NCBI RefSeq assembly: GCF_964340395.1
Contig: NC_135549.1
Location: 2,767,501-2,831,500 of the forward strand
DNA from: Glandiceps talaboti
Taxonomy: Eukaryota > Hemichordata > Enteropneusta > Spengelidae
Length of the DNA: 64,000 nt
Reading direction: 5' to 3'
Part shown: in pieces, positions 47,458 through 59,989 of the stretch
Position numbering within the stretch: the stretch's first letter is position 1
Layout of the letters: the number at the start of each line of letters is the position of its first letter
Translations under genes and position numbers: made by a program
Notes under the pieces: generated by a model
The model's database searches: none
What the model was told of the DNA's origin: nothing
What the model saw: only the letters and a program-made list of their open reading frames with translations

Positions 47458-50449
47458 ACTCTACTCTACTCTACTCTACTCTACTCTACTCTACTCTACT
47501 CTACTCTACTCTACTCTACTCTACTCTACTCTACTCTACTCTACTCTACTCTACTCTACTCTACTCTACTCTACTCTACTCTACTCTACTCTACTCTACT
47601 CTACTCTACTCTACTCTACTCTACTCTACTCTACTCTACTCTACTCTACTCTACTCTACTCTACTCTACTCTACTCTACTCTACTCTACTCTACTCTACT
47701 CTACTCTACTCTACTCTACTCTACTCTACTCTACTCTACTCTACTCTACTCTACTCTACTCTACTCTACTCTACTCTACTCTACTCTACTCTACTCTACT
47801 CTACTCTACTCTACTCTACTCTACTCTACTCTACTCTACTCTACTCTACTCTACTCTACTCTACTCTACTCTACTCTACTCTACTCTACTCTACTCTACT
47901 CTACTCTACTCTACTCTACTCTACTCTACTCTACTCTACTCTACTCTACTCTACTCTACTCTACTCTACTCTACTCTACTCTACTCTACTCTACTCTACT
48001 CTACTCTACTCTACTCTACTCTACTCTACTCTACTCTACTCTACTCTACTCTACTCTACTCTACTCTACTCTACTCTACTCTACTCTACTCTACTCTACT
48101 CTACTCTACTCTACTCTACTCTACTCTACTCTACTCTACTCTACTCTACTCTACTCTACTCTACTCTACTCTACTCTACTCTACTCTACTCTACTCTACT
48201 CTACTCTACTCTACTCTACTCTACTCTACTCTACTCTACTCTACTCTACTCTACTCTACTCTACTCTACTCTACTCTACTCTACTCTACTCTACTCTACT
48301 CTACTCTACTCTACTCTACTCTACTCTACTCTACTCTACTCTACTCTACTCTACTCTACTCTACTCTACTCTACTCTACTCTACTCTACTCTACTCTACT
48401 CTACTCTACTCTACTCTACTCTACTCTACTCTACTCTACTCTACTCTACTCTACTCTACTCTACTCTACTCTACTCTACTCTACTCTACTCTACTCTACT
48501 CTACTCTACTCTACTCTACTCTACTCTACTCTACTCTACTCTACTCTACTCTACTCTACTCTACTCTACTCTACTCTACTCTACTCTACTCTACTCTACT
48601 CTACTCTACTCTACTCTACTCTACTCTACTCTACTCTACTCTACTCTACTCTACTCTACTCTACTCTACTCTACTCTACTCTACTCTACTCTACTCTACT
48701 CTACTCTACTCTACTCTACTCTACTCTACTCTACTCTACTCTACTCTACTCTACTCTACTCTACTCTACTCTACTCTACTCTACTCTACTCTACTCTACT
48801 CTACTCTACTCTACTCTACTCTACTCTACTCTACTCTACTCTACTCTACTCTACTCTACTCTACTCTACTCTACTCTACTCTACTCTACTCTACTCTACT
48901 CTACTCTACTCTACTCTACTCTACTCTACTCTACTCTACTCTACTCTACTCTACTCTACTCTACTCTACTCTACTCTACTCTACTCTACTCTACTCTACT
49001 CTACTCTACTCTACTCTACTCTACTCTACTCTACTCTACTCTACTCTACTCTACTCTACTCTACTCTACTCTACTCTACTCTACTCTACTCTACTCTACT
49101 CTACTCTACTCTACTCTACTCTACTCTACTCTACTCTACTCTACTCTACTCTACTCTACTCTACTCTACTCTACTCTACTCTACTCTACTCTACTCTACT
49201 CTACTCTACTCTACTCTACTCTACTCTACTCTACTCTACTCTACTCTACTCTACTCTACTCTACTCTACTCTACTCTACTCTACTCTACTCTACTCTACT
49301 CTACTCTACTCTACTCTACTCTACTCTACTCTACTCTACTCTACTCTACTCTACTCTACTCTACTCTACTCTACTCTACTCTACTCTACTCTACTCTACT
49401 CTACTCTACTCTACTCTACTCTACTCTACTCTACTCTACTCTACTCTACTCTACTCTACTCTACTCTACTCTACTCTACTCTACTCTACTCTACTCTACT
49501 CTACTCTACTCTACTCTACTCTACTCTACTCTACTCTACTCTACTCTACTCTACTCTACTCTACTCTACTCTACTCTACTCTACTCTACTCTACTCTACT
49601 CTACTCTACTCTACTCTACTCTACTCTACTCTACTCTACTCTACTCTACTCTACTCTACTCTACTCTACTCTACTCTACTCTACTCTACTCTACTCTACT
49701 CTACTCTACTCTACTCTACTCTACTCTACTCTACTCTACTCTACTCTACTCTACTCTACTCTACTCTACTCTACTCTACTCTACTCTACTCTACTCTACT
49801 CTACTCTACTCTACTCTACTCTACTCTACTCTACTCTACTCTACTCTACTCTACTCTACTCTACTCTACTCTACTCTACTCTACTCTACTCTACTCTACT
49901 CTACTCTACTCTACTCTACTCTACTCTACTCTACTCTACTCTACTCTACTCTACTCTACTCTACTCTACTCTACTCTACTCTACTCTACTCTACTCTACT
50001 CTACTCTACTCTACTCTACTCTACTCTACTCTACTCTACTCTACTCTACTCTACTCTACTCTACTCTACTCTACTCTACTCTACTCTACTCTACTCTACT
50101 CTACTCTACTCTACTCTACTCTACTCTACTCTACTCTACTCTACTCTACTCTACTCTACTCTACTCTACTCTACTCTACTCTACTCTACTCTACTCTACT
50201 CTACTCTACTCTACTCTACTCTACTCTACTCTACTCTACTCTACTCTACTCTACTCTACTCTACTCTACTCTACTCTACTCTACTCTACTCTACTCTACT
50301 CTACTCTACTCTACTCTACTCTACTCTACTCTACTCTACTCTACTCTACTCTACTCTACTCTACTCTACTCTACTCTACTCTACTCTACTCTACTCTACT
50401 CTACTCTACTCTACTCTACTCTACTCTACTCTACTCTACTCTACTCTAC
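47458..50449. repeat. (CTACT)n pentanucleotide satellite, about 598 copies
   Basis: Roughly 2992 bases of CTACT repeats in which I see no substitution or indel. The unit has no stop in any plus-strand frame, so the array is open in all three and gives a 1045-codon Ser-Thr-Leu-Leu-Tyr frame that is not a gene. The minus strand (AGTAG) carries frequent TAG stops. Such uniformity implies recent expansion or very efficient homogenisation; the true copy number may differ from the assembly. Confidence 0.97.
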
Positions 50450-50650
50450 GTGGGTGTTTGCTTTACAGGGTTACACTCACACGAATATATGCTACAAACG
50501 AAATTACCTATTGGAGGGTTTGAACATGAAACGTTATGCATTGGTGTTCACAACTTTAACCACTACCCCACATGGATCTTGTGATTGCATATGTTATATT
50601 AACCGTTTAATCTCTTTGTAACTTCCTCGGTAAAACAAGTAAAAAAAGTA

Positions 50651-50734
50651 TTCTCCGACTCTAATGGGAATCGAACCTGGATTCTTTTTACAGGCTTCGG
50701 TTTTGAAGTACATAACTGTACACCACAACTCCAC
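50651..50734 (-). ncRNA. Possible tRNA-derived sequence (pseudogene or SINE head)
   Basis: The minus strand carries a good B box, GGTTCGATTCCC (50666-50677), and an A-box-like TGGTGTACAGTTA (50713-50725) at a tRNA-like distance. The T stem and acceptor stem do not pair properly, so a working tRNA is unlikely. It could be a decayed tRNA or the promoter of a SINE, or chance. Confidence 0.3.
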
Positions 50735-51160
50735 ACAGATGTTTACATTTATACCTACCTTTATCTCTCTTATAATATATCATGTTTACTCTTGTTTGTT
50801 ATGTATACATCAGATCACTTGTGGTCTGAGTGCATACGCACATCCTTTCGTTTTCTATGCTTACTCGACTGAAGTTCACAAGTCTAAATTTAATGCTCTT
50901 TCACGATCGTGTTGTAGGCTGCCCTCTCGCGGGCAACATATTCTTTTCAATTTGTATTCTTGACGATTCATCTGATGAATGACTTTCTCTACGCGAACAC
51001 CCTGTGCTTGACGGGTGGCACACATATAGCATGCTCCGTGTGGATAGAGTTACGATAGAGCTATATCAGTACCAATTTTAATTGACACTATATGTTCTCG
51101 TAGAGCAACAGGTCAAATTCACTTTGAACCAGTGTAGTGAGTGCACGCAGGAAGAGAAGT

Positions 51161-54100
51161 ATGTTCATCCGCCGTCCGCGAGGTAAAGGATTCGCCGTCG
51201 TCTTTGGGCTAACTTTAATTGGTCAACTTTTGCTGTTTGTAAAGCTTTCCTCAAATGTCCGAGATGAGAAAGAGGGGGGAGACACAGAAGCCATTTCGCA
51301 GAGTGAGGAACGGGGAAGAGGTGACTCGGTTCAATGGAAAGGGTCGAGTGCATCGGTGAACGTGAACGGCAACAATAACCTCCCTGGTCAGATTCTCCGA
51401 TCACCAAAGAAGTGGTCGTCGTTAAACTCTCACGGTGGCAGTTGGAGTAATGACAAGCAGGGCTCAGGTAATGTTTGGTAGTTAGTCCCTAAGGGACAGA
51501 TTATGCTTCTTGGACTGACACATTTGGAGTGTAGAAAGCTTACCGTGTTAAAGACGTTATGCTCCAAGAACTAATTTACAAAATTACCCATTGTTAAAAA
51601 TTACACCCGTTGGCAATGGTATTTATTGCCCCTACCCCAAACAATTCATTAACTAACTTCTTCATATATAGGGTGTGGGTGGGGGTGTTGCGAGTTTGAC
51701 ACCAAATACACGAAGTAATATATTTTAATTACTTCGTGTTGTATAAATATGCAATTACCTTGTCAGTGAATGCATGGTAATTTCTCTCATTCCAATCTAT
51801 TCAGGATGGTCACGCGTACATGTATACAAATGATATATGCATATACAGACGCCTGCAATTATTTCCGCTTTTTCGTTATCAAGTTCACCCTCAATTTTTT
51901 TTCAATGGGTGGTTAAATATTGTCAGCCCAGTTAGTCACTCACATAGGAAAGAAAACAAATCCTCTCAAATGTTTTATTATTACCGTGATTTAGCTGTCT
52001 GTTTTGCAAGCTGGAGCACACAATCAGTTCTCATTATCATGAGTGTAGGGCTGACTCTAACAGCATGTACCATTACCAAATCAAGGGTACATTAACGTTA
52101 CACACCTGTGAGGTTTTCACAAGTAGTTACTGTAATACCTGCCTATTGATAAGCTGGCATTCCGATCAAGTTTGTGTATGGCTATACAGGTAAATTGAAC
52201 ATGTTTCCAGGGATTTCTGCTAACTATGTGAAAGCTATGCATTTTTTCCACCTTTGTTCGTATATTTGATAGTTAATATAGTATCTGTCGACATTGTTCA
52301 CACCACTTGTGCTGTCAAACCCTACCCACAGATAGAAATATGTTGCTAATTCTGAGGTTTAGCTGATATAAACCATACACAGTCCCCTCCATTGTCTGAT
52401 CTATACATGTGTAAATTTTCAAATGCACATATTAGCACCACTATGTACATGTTTAACCACAGGCAAGGAATGAGCTATGACCACTGCTTGACTATTACAT
52501 TTGATACATTTTTTACATTCTATGGTTACATGAAATACATTTATATGATTGGATGACGGTGCACGGTGTGGGCAATGGTGTGGTTACGTGAATACATCTT
52601 CTGGTATAACAATTATCACTTAATTGTTTTCAAACAATAACAATGCACACAAACAGTAAAGATGTATTAGTATTTTTTAACATGTATTTACAAAAACGTG
52701 TAGGGCAGTAGCCGTGTACTACATATAAATATTTCTCCATTTATTCAGTCGTCACTTAATACTGTCTGAGTGTTTACAGTAATGCTATGGCGTCAGTAAT
52801 TATTGCGTATATTTGTATTTGCCTTGTACATGTGTGGCCTGGTATTTCAGAAATGATCAATTGTCCATATTACATAAGAAGTCCATTAGACCAAATATTT
52901 TTTGAATATTTATAAGAAAGATATGCAATGAAGTTAAGTTATTGTAGGTCAAGTTATATACATATTTACTTAGTACAGTAAAGCAGCTTGAAATATTAGA
53001 TTGTTAGCACTAATGGCTTTGATGTTATCAACAGAGACTCAGGTGTAGATTTCTACCTTGTCAAATTATCAAGCAATTGTAAACCTCTCTTACAGATGTA
53101 TGTTAAAAGGTTGATACTATGATCTTGCAAGTCAAAATTCCCAAGTAACATTCCCCCCAGATGGTTGGATTTCACTACCATGATAGGTATACAAATGTAT
53201 ACTACAATTAGGTATTGATATTGATTTAAATATTAACGCTACATTTTTCAGACTATACATATTAGTCTACATAGCTGTTTACATTTAACATTCTACAATA
53301 CAATAAAAACATATTACAAATACAAAGATAAAAAAAAAAAATTCTAACATTTTTGCCAGTTTAGGATTGAGTTGAAATACGACAGTGGCAATCAACGTTG
53401 CAGCTTACTAAGATAGACACAAAATGTTCTATGTGATAGATTACACAAGTGGGTGATATAGCTGGTGCCTCTGTTGTTCCCCAGTGTAATCAAGATAGTA
53501 GATAGCCATAGTGTAAACACTGGAAGTCCTCAAACTTTACATTGCAAGGTCATGGAACCCATAAGAAATGCCACCCTACTGTGAGTATAATTAAACCAAC
53601 ATCCCACTAATATCAACACTTTGTGATATTGTAGTTTTAGTTTGTGTCTATAGTAATGCGAGACCTTGATTGGCTTACCATTACATTTGGCTTACCATTA
53701 CATTTGGCTTACCATTACGATTGGCTTACCATTATGATTGGCTTACCATTACATTTGGCTTACCATTACATTTGGCTTACCATTACGATTGGCTTACCAT
53801 TACATTTGGCTCACCATTACTATTGGCTTACCATTACTATTGGCTTACCATGGGAGACTTAAAACATTCTCTCCTAGACATTCTCACAGAAAAATTCACA
53901 CTATATGTAACATGGAACCTGATAACAGATTTTACAAGAAGGATGTGCTATAATGGTCTAATACAATGTACATGTAGGTGAGAAGGGGGGTACATGTAGG
54001 TGAGAAGGGGGGTACATGTAGGTGAGAAGGGGGGTACATGTAGGTGAGAAGGAGGGTACATGTACAAGTGAGAAGGGGGATACATGTACAGGTGAGAAGG

Positions 54101-57100
54101 GGGAGGTACATGTAGGTGAGAAGGGGGATACATGTAGGTGAGAAGGGGGGTACAGTAGGTGAGAAGAGGGGTACAGTAGGTGAGAAGGGGGATACATGTA
54201 GGTGAGAAGGGGGTACATTTAGGTGAGAAGGGGGTATATGTAGGTGAGAAGAGGTTAGGTTGGGAGAACAGACTAAGACATAACTGAAAATGTTTAGGTT
54301 ATTATACTATATTATAGCCCCGTTTTGACCTAAATGATATGTATTACTTTAATAATTCCTCAAGACATCCAGCAGACTATTTACCTTGAATTTTTACATA
54401 CAAATGTATCATAGGGTTAACCTTTGAAAGTACAGTAAAGTTCATGCATAAAGATCTCAAAATGTGAAATCCTCACTCTCAACAAAAACACCACAGAGAA
54501 TGGCTACAGGCAGTCTGTACCATAGACCCTACACTATGGCTACAGGCAGTCTGTACCACAGACCCTACACTATGGCTGCAGGCAGTCTGTACTTTGTATT
54601 CAACCATAGACCCTACACTATGGCTGCAGGCAGTCTGTACTTTGTATTCAACCATAGACCCTACACTATGGCTGCAGGCAGTCTGTACTTTGTATTCAAC
54701 CATAGACCCTACACTATGGCTGCAGGCAGTCTGTACTTTGTATTCAACCATAGACCCTACACGATGATTCAACAGATAACAAAGTACTAGTGTTTTAGCA
54801 CATGACATGAAAGAAGACTGTTTTTAACACTCACATGTAATGGTGAGTGGCAGAGATATCTAGTTTATCACAGTCTTGTATGACATGCCATAAACTTGTA
54901 GGTCAAGGAGGGACCTCGTAGAGACAACTGAAATATTACCATACATACAATGTTATGTACATGTAACAGTTACATGTACAACCAGACCTACTGCTTGTCA
55001 ATCACTGCATGGAAATTTACTTTCAACTATATTGTTGGGTGGGCCTGATATGGTTGCACATGTTTTGTATATGTGTGATAAATAAAATGCATGCATCGAC
55101 TGAAGCAAATGTCAGGCTGAGTTTCACGTATTGAAATTTTAATAATAGATATAATCAAAGACAGATATGCAACTTTCTATTTTGAATTTTTGTTTTAAAA
55201 GTAACTTGGTGAAAAAAAGTGGTAAATGTAGGATATGACATTGATTTTGTGATAGGGGTAGGACAGTGTCATTTTGACACTATATCAAAACATGGCCCTA
55301 TCTCGTTATAGATCCATGGTGGAAGCAACTCAACTGTGGGACTTGTAACAGGTGCTGACTATTGTTGTTTTTTAAAGCCCATCTTAACAATTGGCTATGA
55401 TAACACTAGTAAACCAGCAAAGTAGTGCTGAGTATCTGACAACATTGTCTACTCAACCTTTACAGTGCAAACAGTGTCCATCACAGGGTCACTGTTTTCA
55501 CTTTTCATAATCCTATTCTAAATATTGTTGCAAGGGTATCTGTTAAGAGTAGTACACACAAGTACATGGGGATTAGTAACGAAGCAAATGTTACATTGAT
55601 AATAAGAGTATAAAGGATGCCTACCAAAAGTAAACAAGAAATACCAAACAAAGCTCTTTGGATTAAACTTTCAGATGTTTCACAAAGTTGTCTGTAAATA
55701 GTACTAGACAAGCAGTGTTAAAAAAGATTAAGAATGCTATATTTGTTTTATGTCAAGTGTTTCATACTGACATAACAGCACTTGAGGTGAATTACAAAAT
55801 GCTTAAAGTAAGGGCAACATTATTTTGTGCGCGTTTCTCACGACCCAACTGACCCAGGTTTTTTTTGCCCCTGAGATGAAAATATGAAAAAAGTCTGAGA
55901 ATTGTCTACACACCAGTAGACATGATTCTTAGAGTTAAAAGTAAAATTCTGTCTTTTGACCCAAGAGTGCAATTCTTTTAATTTTTGTCAGTTTTTTTTT
56001 ATAACCAACACATTCTAACATTTTGAACTTGACTGTAATAAGAAACAAAATGATCATGGCAATTCTACAGTGTTGAAAATCTGAATGTTTGGTACCAATG
56101 GCAACTAACGATGTACACAGGCAAAATGTGATGTGCAGTATAGTGCACAGCCTAGAATCCTGTAGTATGGGGATTTTGGGTTTTGCCTTCCCCTACTGTG
56201 CAAAGTCTGTGTATATGTAGTAAAACCTGTTCTCTTTCAATTCTATAATTGCCATGACATAAACTCAGACTATTTTATCTATAAACTGCAGACAAGTTTT
56301 ATGTCAGAATGTGCATACATTTGTACACATACAGTGTGTCATAAACATTTAAGAGTTATTCAAGACTGATCTACAATGACTTGTCAGTTTTCCACATCAT
56401 GACTGTATATATAAGTTGTACATACATGTATACAGACAGACTTTTTATATTTACTCAGATGAGACACTTCATGGCATTACAATGAAAAAATCATCTCTAG
56501 ACTTGTAATAGAATGATGCAGGTTCAGTCAATCATATGGATAGAAAATACCATAAAAAGTTTGTCATTTATTGAGAATGATGATGTAAATCACTGTAACT
56601 TTATATATGAATTTGAATTTAAATTTCCCTACAAGTGCAAAGTGAGACAGTGTGCCCATAGAACCAATCTGACATGTCCTGCATGTGACAGACCACCAAT
56701 TGTTTTGGAGTCTGAGGCCAGTACAACTGATTTTTCTATTTGGTACACTCCAATATTCAGTGTTCCTGCATCTTTTTTGGTAACTCTCAAGAAACACAAC
56801 TTGTTAATCATTTTGACCCACAAAAGAGCAACCTGTCTTTTACTAGAGGGTACACGGATGACTTACTGGTTTGTGAGAGTGCATCTTATACAAAGATTAG
56901 CTGTCACTGAGTTTGAAAGAGATGGTACCATTATTTCCACATCACTGTGCAGTATTGAGCTTCACACTGTGAAATACAAACACAAACACAAACACAAACT
57001 CCAATTCAACTTCATATTCGTGTTCTTTTATATCTTCCAGATCTGCAGTTCAATGATTCAGAGACCTATTTGGCAAGGGTCAATCAGAAGATTATTAACA

Positions 57101-57284
57101 TCCAAGATCAATTCAAACGACTGAAAGAATTGGAAAGTCGTCTCTTTACCGACGCCATTGGACCAGAAAGTGATTCTCAATGCATTCTTCCAAACCTAAA
57201 AGAACCTATTGATCTCTGCCTAAGAGATGTCAAATGGAAATGCAATCTGGCTGACACATTCTCCAAATTTGACAGAAACACAAG
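51161..57284 (+). CDS. Type II membrane protein, possible GT18 (MGAT5-like) glycosyltransferase, first two exons
   Basis: Exon 1 (51161-51467) starts at ATG and encodes 102 residues: a short basic tail (FIRRPRGK), one membrane anchor at about 10-28, then a Ser/Gly/Asn-rich stem. It ends in phase 1 at CAG|GTAATG. After a 5.6-kb intron, exon 2 (57041-57284) follows a pyrimidine-rich acceptor, is in matching phase, and ends at AAG|GTGAGA in phase 2. It encodes a heptad-like segment (QDQFKRLKELESRL) and then CILP, Cys162 and VKW. The topology is that of a Golgi enzyme. The order coiled coil, C-x-L-P, a second Cys and [VI]KW recalls, from memory, the stem-to-catalytic junction of MGAT5-type beta-1,6-N-acetylglucosaminyltransferases. 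That identity is an inference from about 20 residues. Further exons are expected beyond 57284; none was confidently found. An upstream in-frame GTG at 51137 is not used as a start in animals. Confidence 0.6.
53669..53850. repeat. 17-bp minisatellite, about 10-11 copies
   Basis: Units of GGCTTACCATTACATTT with CATT/CGAT/CTAT variation. Open in all plus-strand frames because 17 is not a multiple of 3. Confidence 0.92.
53975..54255. repeat. G-rich ~20-bp minisatellite, about 13 copies
   Basis: Units of GTACATGTAGGTGAGAAGGG with G runs of 3-6 recurring every 18-24 bases on the plus strand. Confidence 0.92.
54500..54768. repeat. 36/48-bp minisatellite
   Basis: Two 36-base units (ATGGCTACAGGCAGTCTGTA) are followed by four 48-base units carrying an extra TTTGTATTCAAC. 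Both lengths are multiples of 3, so frames stay open through the array on both strands. Confidence 0.92.
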
Positions 57285-59740
57285 GTGAGAAAAAACATGT
57301 GGAACATTTGTTCATGAAAAAAAATACATGTAAGGGACTTTGTTGTCATGGTTTTGATAAGTAAGGTTCCTTATCCAAGAGACACTTATTATACAAAGTT
57401 TTTTTGAAATATTGGGATAAAAACTGCCAAACACAATTACTAAAGAAGTCATGTATGTGAACATTTCATTTCATTACATCAAAGTTTGATTGTGCAGTGA
57501 ATCATTCTAGTATAATCGCAATGTGGATATGAAATGTATTGTGTCTTAAAGTGCCCATATGGATGAGGATTTGAAATTTATTTTGGATTTTTAATTTATA
57601 AAACAATTTTATCATGGCTTCCTACTTGAAAAATCAATGTGAAACAACATATGCCAAGTCTTTGTTTGTAACTCAATACTTTGCAAAAAGCTAAAACATA
57701 CGTAAAAAGTTTGTTATTGTACGTACAATAACAAAGATTTTACAAGTTTATTAAGCTTTTGCAATTTATTATCAACACATATTATGGACTTGGGTTTACA
57801 GAGGCAGGTGACTGTTGAATTTCAGGACACATCCTGTGAGACTTAAACAGGAAGGTTGTAAGAAATCTGTTAGTACAATGTTTTAATAGGAAGGTTAAAA
57901 GCCCTGGTTAAAAGATGTTTGTTACTATTCACACATTCATCAAAGTGTCTACCTGTTGGGAGAGGTCAAAGGTTATTTCTTTGTCATGTAAATAAGTTCT
58001 GTATGCATGTGAGAGAGGAGTGACTTCATGTGTTAAGAATGATCAAATGAGGTCATGAGAAAGGCAACCAGCTACTTTTGGATTTCAGTACAGAACATCT
58101 CAATGGAGGTAGAAATCACTCAACATGATAGATGTGTCTGCAATGTATTCAAAGATAATAGTATCTTTTCTGCTGACATATTGTTTGACCTAATCGGTCT
58201 TGTGAGACTACAAATGTGACTTCTTTTGAGGTAATTGTTCATCACTATCTTGTAGTCCATATATCCTGTCATTCTCTGATAATAGGCCAGTGTTTTTCCC
58301 ACCATAGTCTTAGTCAGTTACAGTTATCTCCTTTGTAGTATTTTGATTAGGATTAAGGAAACATTACTTGACAAAAGTTGCTGCAACTTACTGTTACTGC
58401 TAGCTAGAGTACAAGACTTTCAAATTGATTCTGTCAAGCAGAAATTATAATAATTCTAAAAGGTAAAGGAAGGCTGTATTACCTTTTGTGCATAGCCACT
58501 TTGTATATATTTTAGCCTGAAAGTTTCTGTCTGAAGTTCATCAATTTCAATTCCAGATTTCATTGCGGCCAATGAAATTATGTTTTATTTTAGTATCACG
58601 TACATAGAATTACAGCCACTCTGACAGGCATGCATGGGCATAACACCACAGGAATGCTGCACAGTATTGATAAGACTGACAATACTCAAAATCTCTGTGT
58701 TTTAATATCACTAACAACAAAGCCCTGTATTTGTTGAAACCAGTCTCGCCCATTCTATACCATGCATTCCTATGGTGTTAATGTTATGCCAATGCCTGTC
58801 GGAGTGTTTCTCCAAACAACATGGAAAATATATAAAATTATATGCTGTAGTACTAAAACCCATTCCTCCCAGAACACAAACTATACGCGAATGCAAAATT
58901 GGTTCTACTGTGACGTGATTGGAGGTTGCCATGTTTAACACATCATCATCATTCATGTGTCATAACGTAGCTTATTGGATTTCATAGTTGGACATAATAA
59001 CTAGGTTTATATGTCACCTGTCACCAATCTCGCATTCTGATTGGTCGAGAGCCCTGCAGATACACAGGCGTATTTTTCACCAACAGCCGTATTTTTGCTT
59101 GTTGTATCACGTGATCACTGCACGTCCCCTTGTAAACAAATCTAGGAGACAACTAGAAATACAGCTATAACCAGCATTTCCAATGCCAAATTTGTTGTCA
59201 ACCGAACAAAATATCACCGTTGTATAAATTGTAACAAGTCTTTGAACTGTACTTTTCATGTTACAGGGAAAAAGCCAAACATTTCACACAGAATGGCGAA
59301 AGTCCAGTGACGGCGAACTCGCGGTCGTCACGCGATCGTAAACATGAATTCCTAAATTTATGAAGGATATGAAAATTACCACCACAGAGGGTGCAGTTTT
59401 TGCCTAACTAGAACAAGAAAGCATATCACGAACATTTTTGTACATTTAATGGAATACAGTACGCAAAACAAAGACGCACTCATTTTTCAGCTGATGGTTA
59501 TAAGTTTGAATATATCGCTGAGTGATATGCAAATAGTAAACAATATGTCATACTACTGAGCAAACGCGCACTCTGATTGGATGATAAAGTTAAGGCTGAC
59601 ACGTAAACAACCGCATTGCAGTTATCGGAGTGGTGGATGATACTACGCTCAACAGTATAACGCGGAAGTGATTTTATTTAAAATGAAACAACATTTTTAG
59701 ACATTCAAAAATTAATTCATCGTCGCAGGTGACGTATAAG
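57285..59740. other. Intron or 3' flank; palindromic repeat, no confirmed exon
   Basis: Inverted arms at about 58618-58657 and 58766-58806 (CTGACAGGCAT and GCCTGTCGGAG ends) form a palindromic repeat of about 190 bases. From about 58990 to 59660 GC content and CpG rise, with ATTGG boxes, suggesting an old transposon or regulatory segment. A reading frame after an acceptor at 59266 is discussed as rejected. Confidence 0.45.
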
Positions 59741-59882
59741 TATGTTATTTGCCAAATACTGTTCCACATCTTGCTGCTCGAGTTAATTTTTCCGGTATAA
59801 CGGCTCGCCTCCGGCTCTCCGTTATTATCGGAAAAATTACCTCTCGCAGCAAGATATGGAATGGTATTTGGCAAATAACATA
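59741..59882. mobile_element. Palindromic MITE / hairpin element
   Basis: Arms of about 63 bases beginning TATGTTATTTGCCAAATACT and its complement enclose a short GC-rich loop (TCGCCTCCGGCTC). With a dozen or so mismatches the strand can fold into one long hairpin. Confidence 0.75.
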
Positions 59883-59989
59883 TACTTCAAGTATCGCAAC
59901 TACAGAGAATTTGTTTCTTAGCAATTGTTTTGTTAACGCAGCTAGTGATATTTGGATTGTCGGGTAAGATTTCTTACCTACGCTGTTTA

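Larger units (their letters stand above)
51468..57040 (+). other. Large intron with minisatellites
   Basis: Intron between the two exons of the type II membrane protein. It contains the arrays at 53.67-54.77 kb. The 203-codon plus-strand frame at 56513-57124 runs over the exon 2 acceptor in a different frame from exon 2 and is not supported. No further exon was recognised. Confidence 0.6.

Noticed and set aside
47447-50584. 1045-codon plus-strand open frame of Ser-Thr-Leu-Leu-Tyr repeats
   Set aside because: It is the reading of a perfect 5-bp repeat that has no stop in any plus-strand frame. No unique coding domain flanks it.
55505-55711. 68-codon minus-strand hydrophobic open frame
   Set aside because: AT-rich intron DNA readily gives hydrophobic frames; no splice partner or homology is evident.
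56513-57124. 203-codon plus-strand open frame
   Set aside because: It overlaps the exon 2 acceptor in a different frame, contains an (ACAAAC)n stretch and shows no family motif; AT-rich intron sequence explains it.
59267-59364. Possible terminal exon of the 51-kb gene (acceptor at 59266, 32 open codons in matching phase, then TGA)
   Set aside because: Phase and acceptor fit, but the peptide is low-complexity, would truncate the protein before any catalytic domain, and lies among palindromic elements in a CpG-richer, transposon-like segment.
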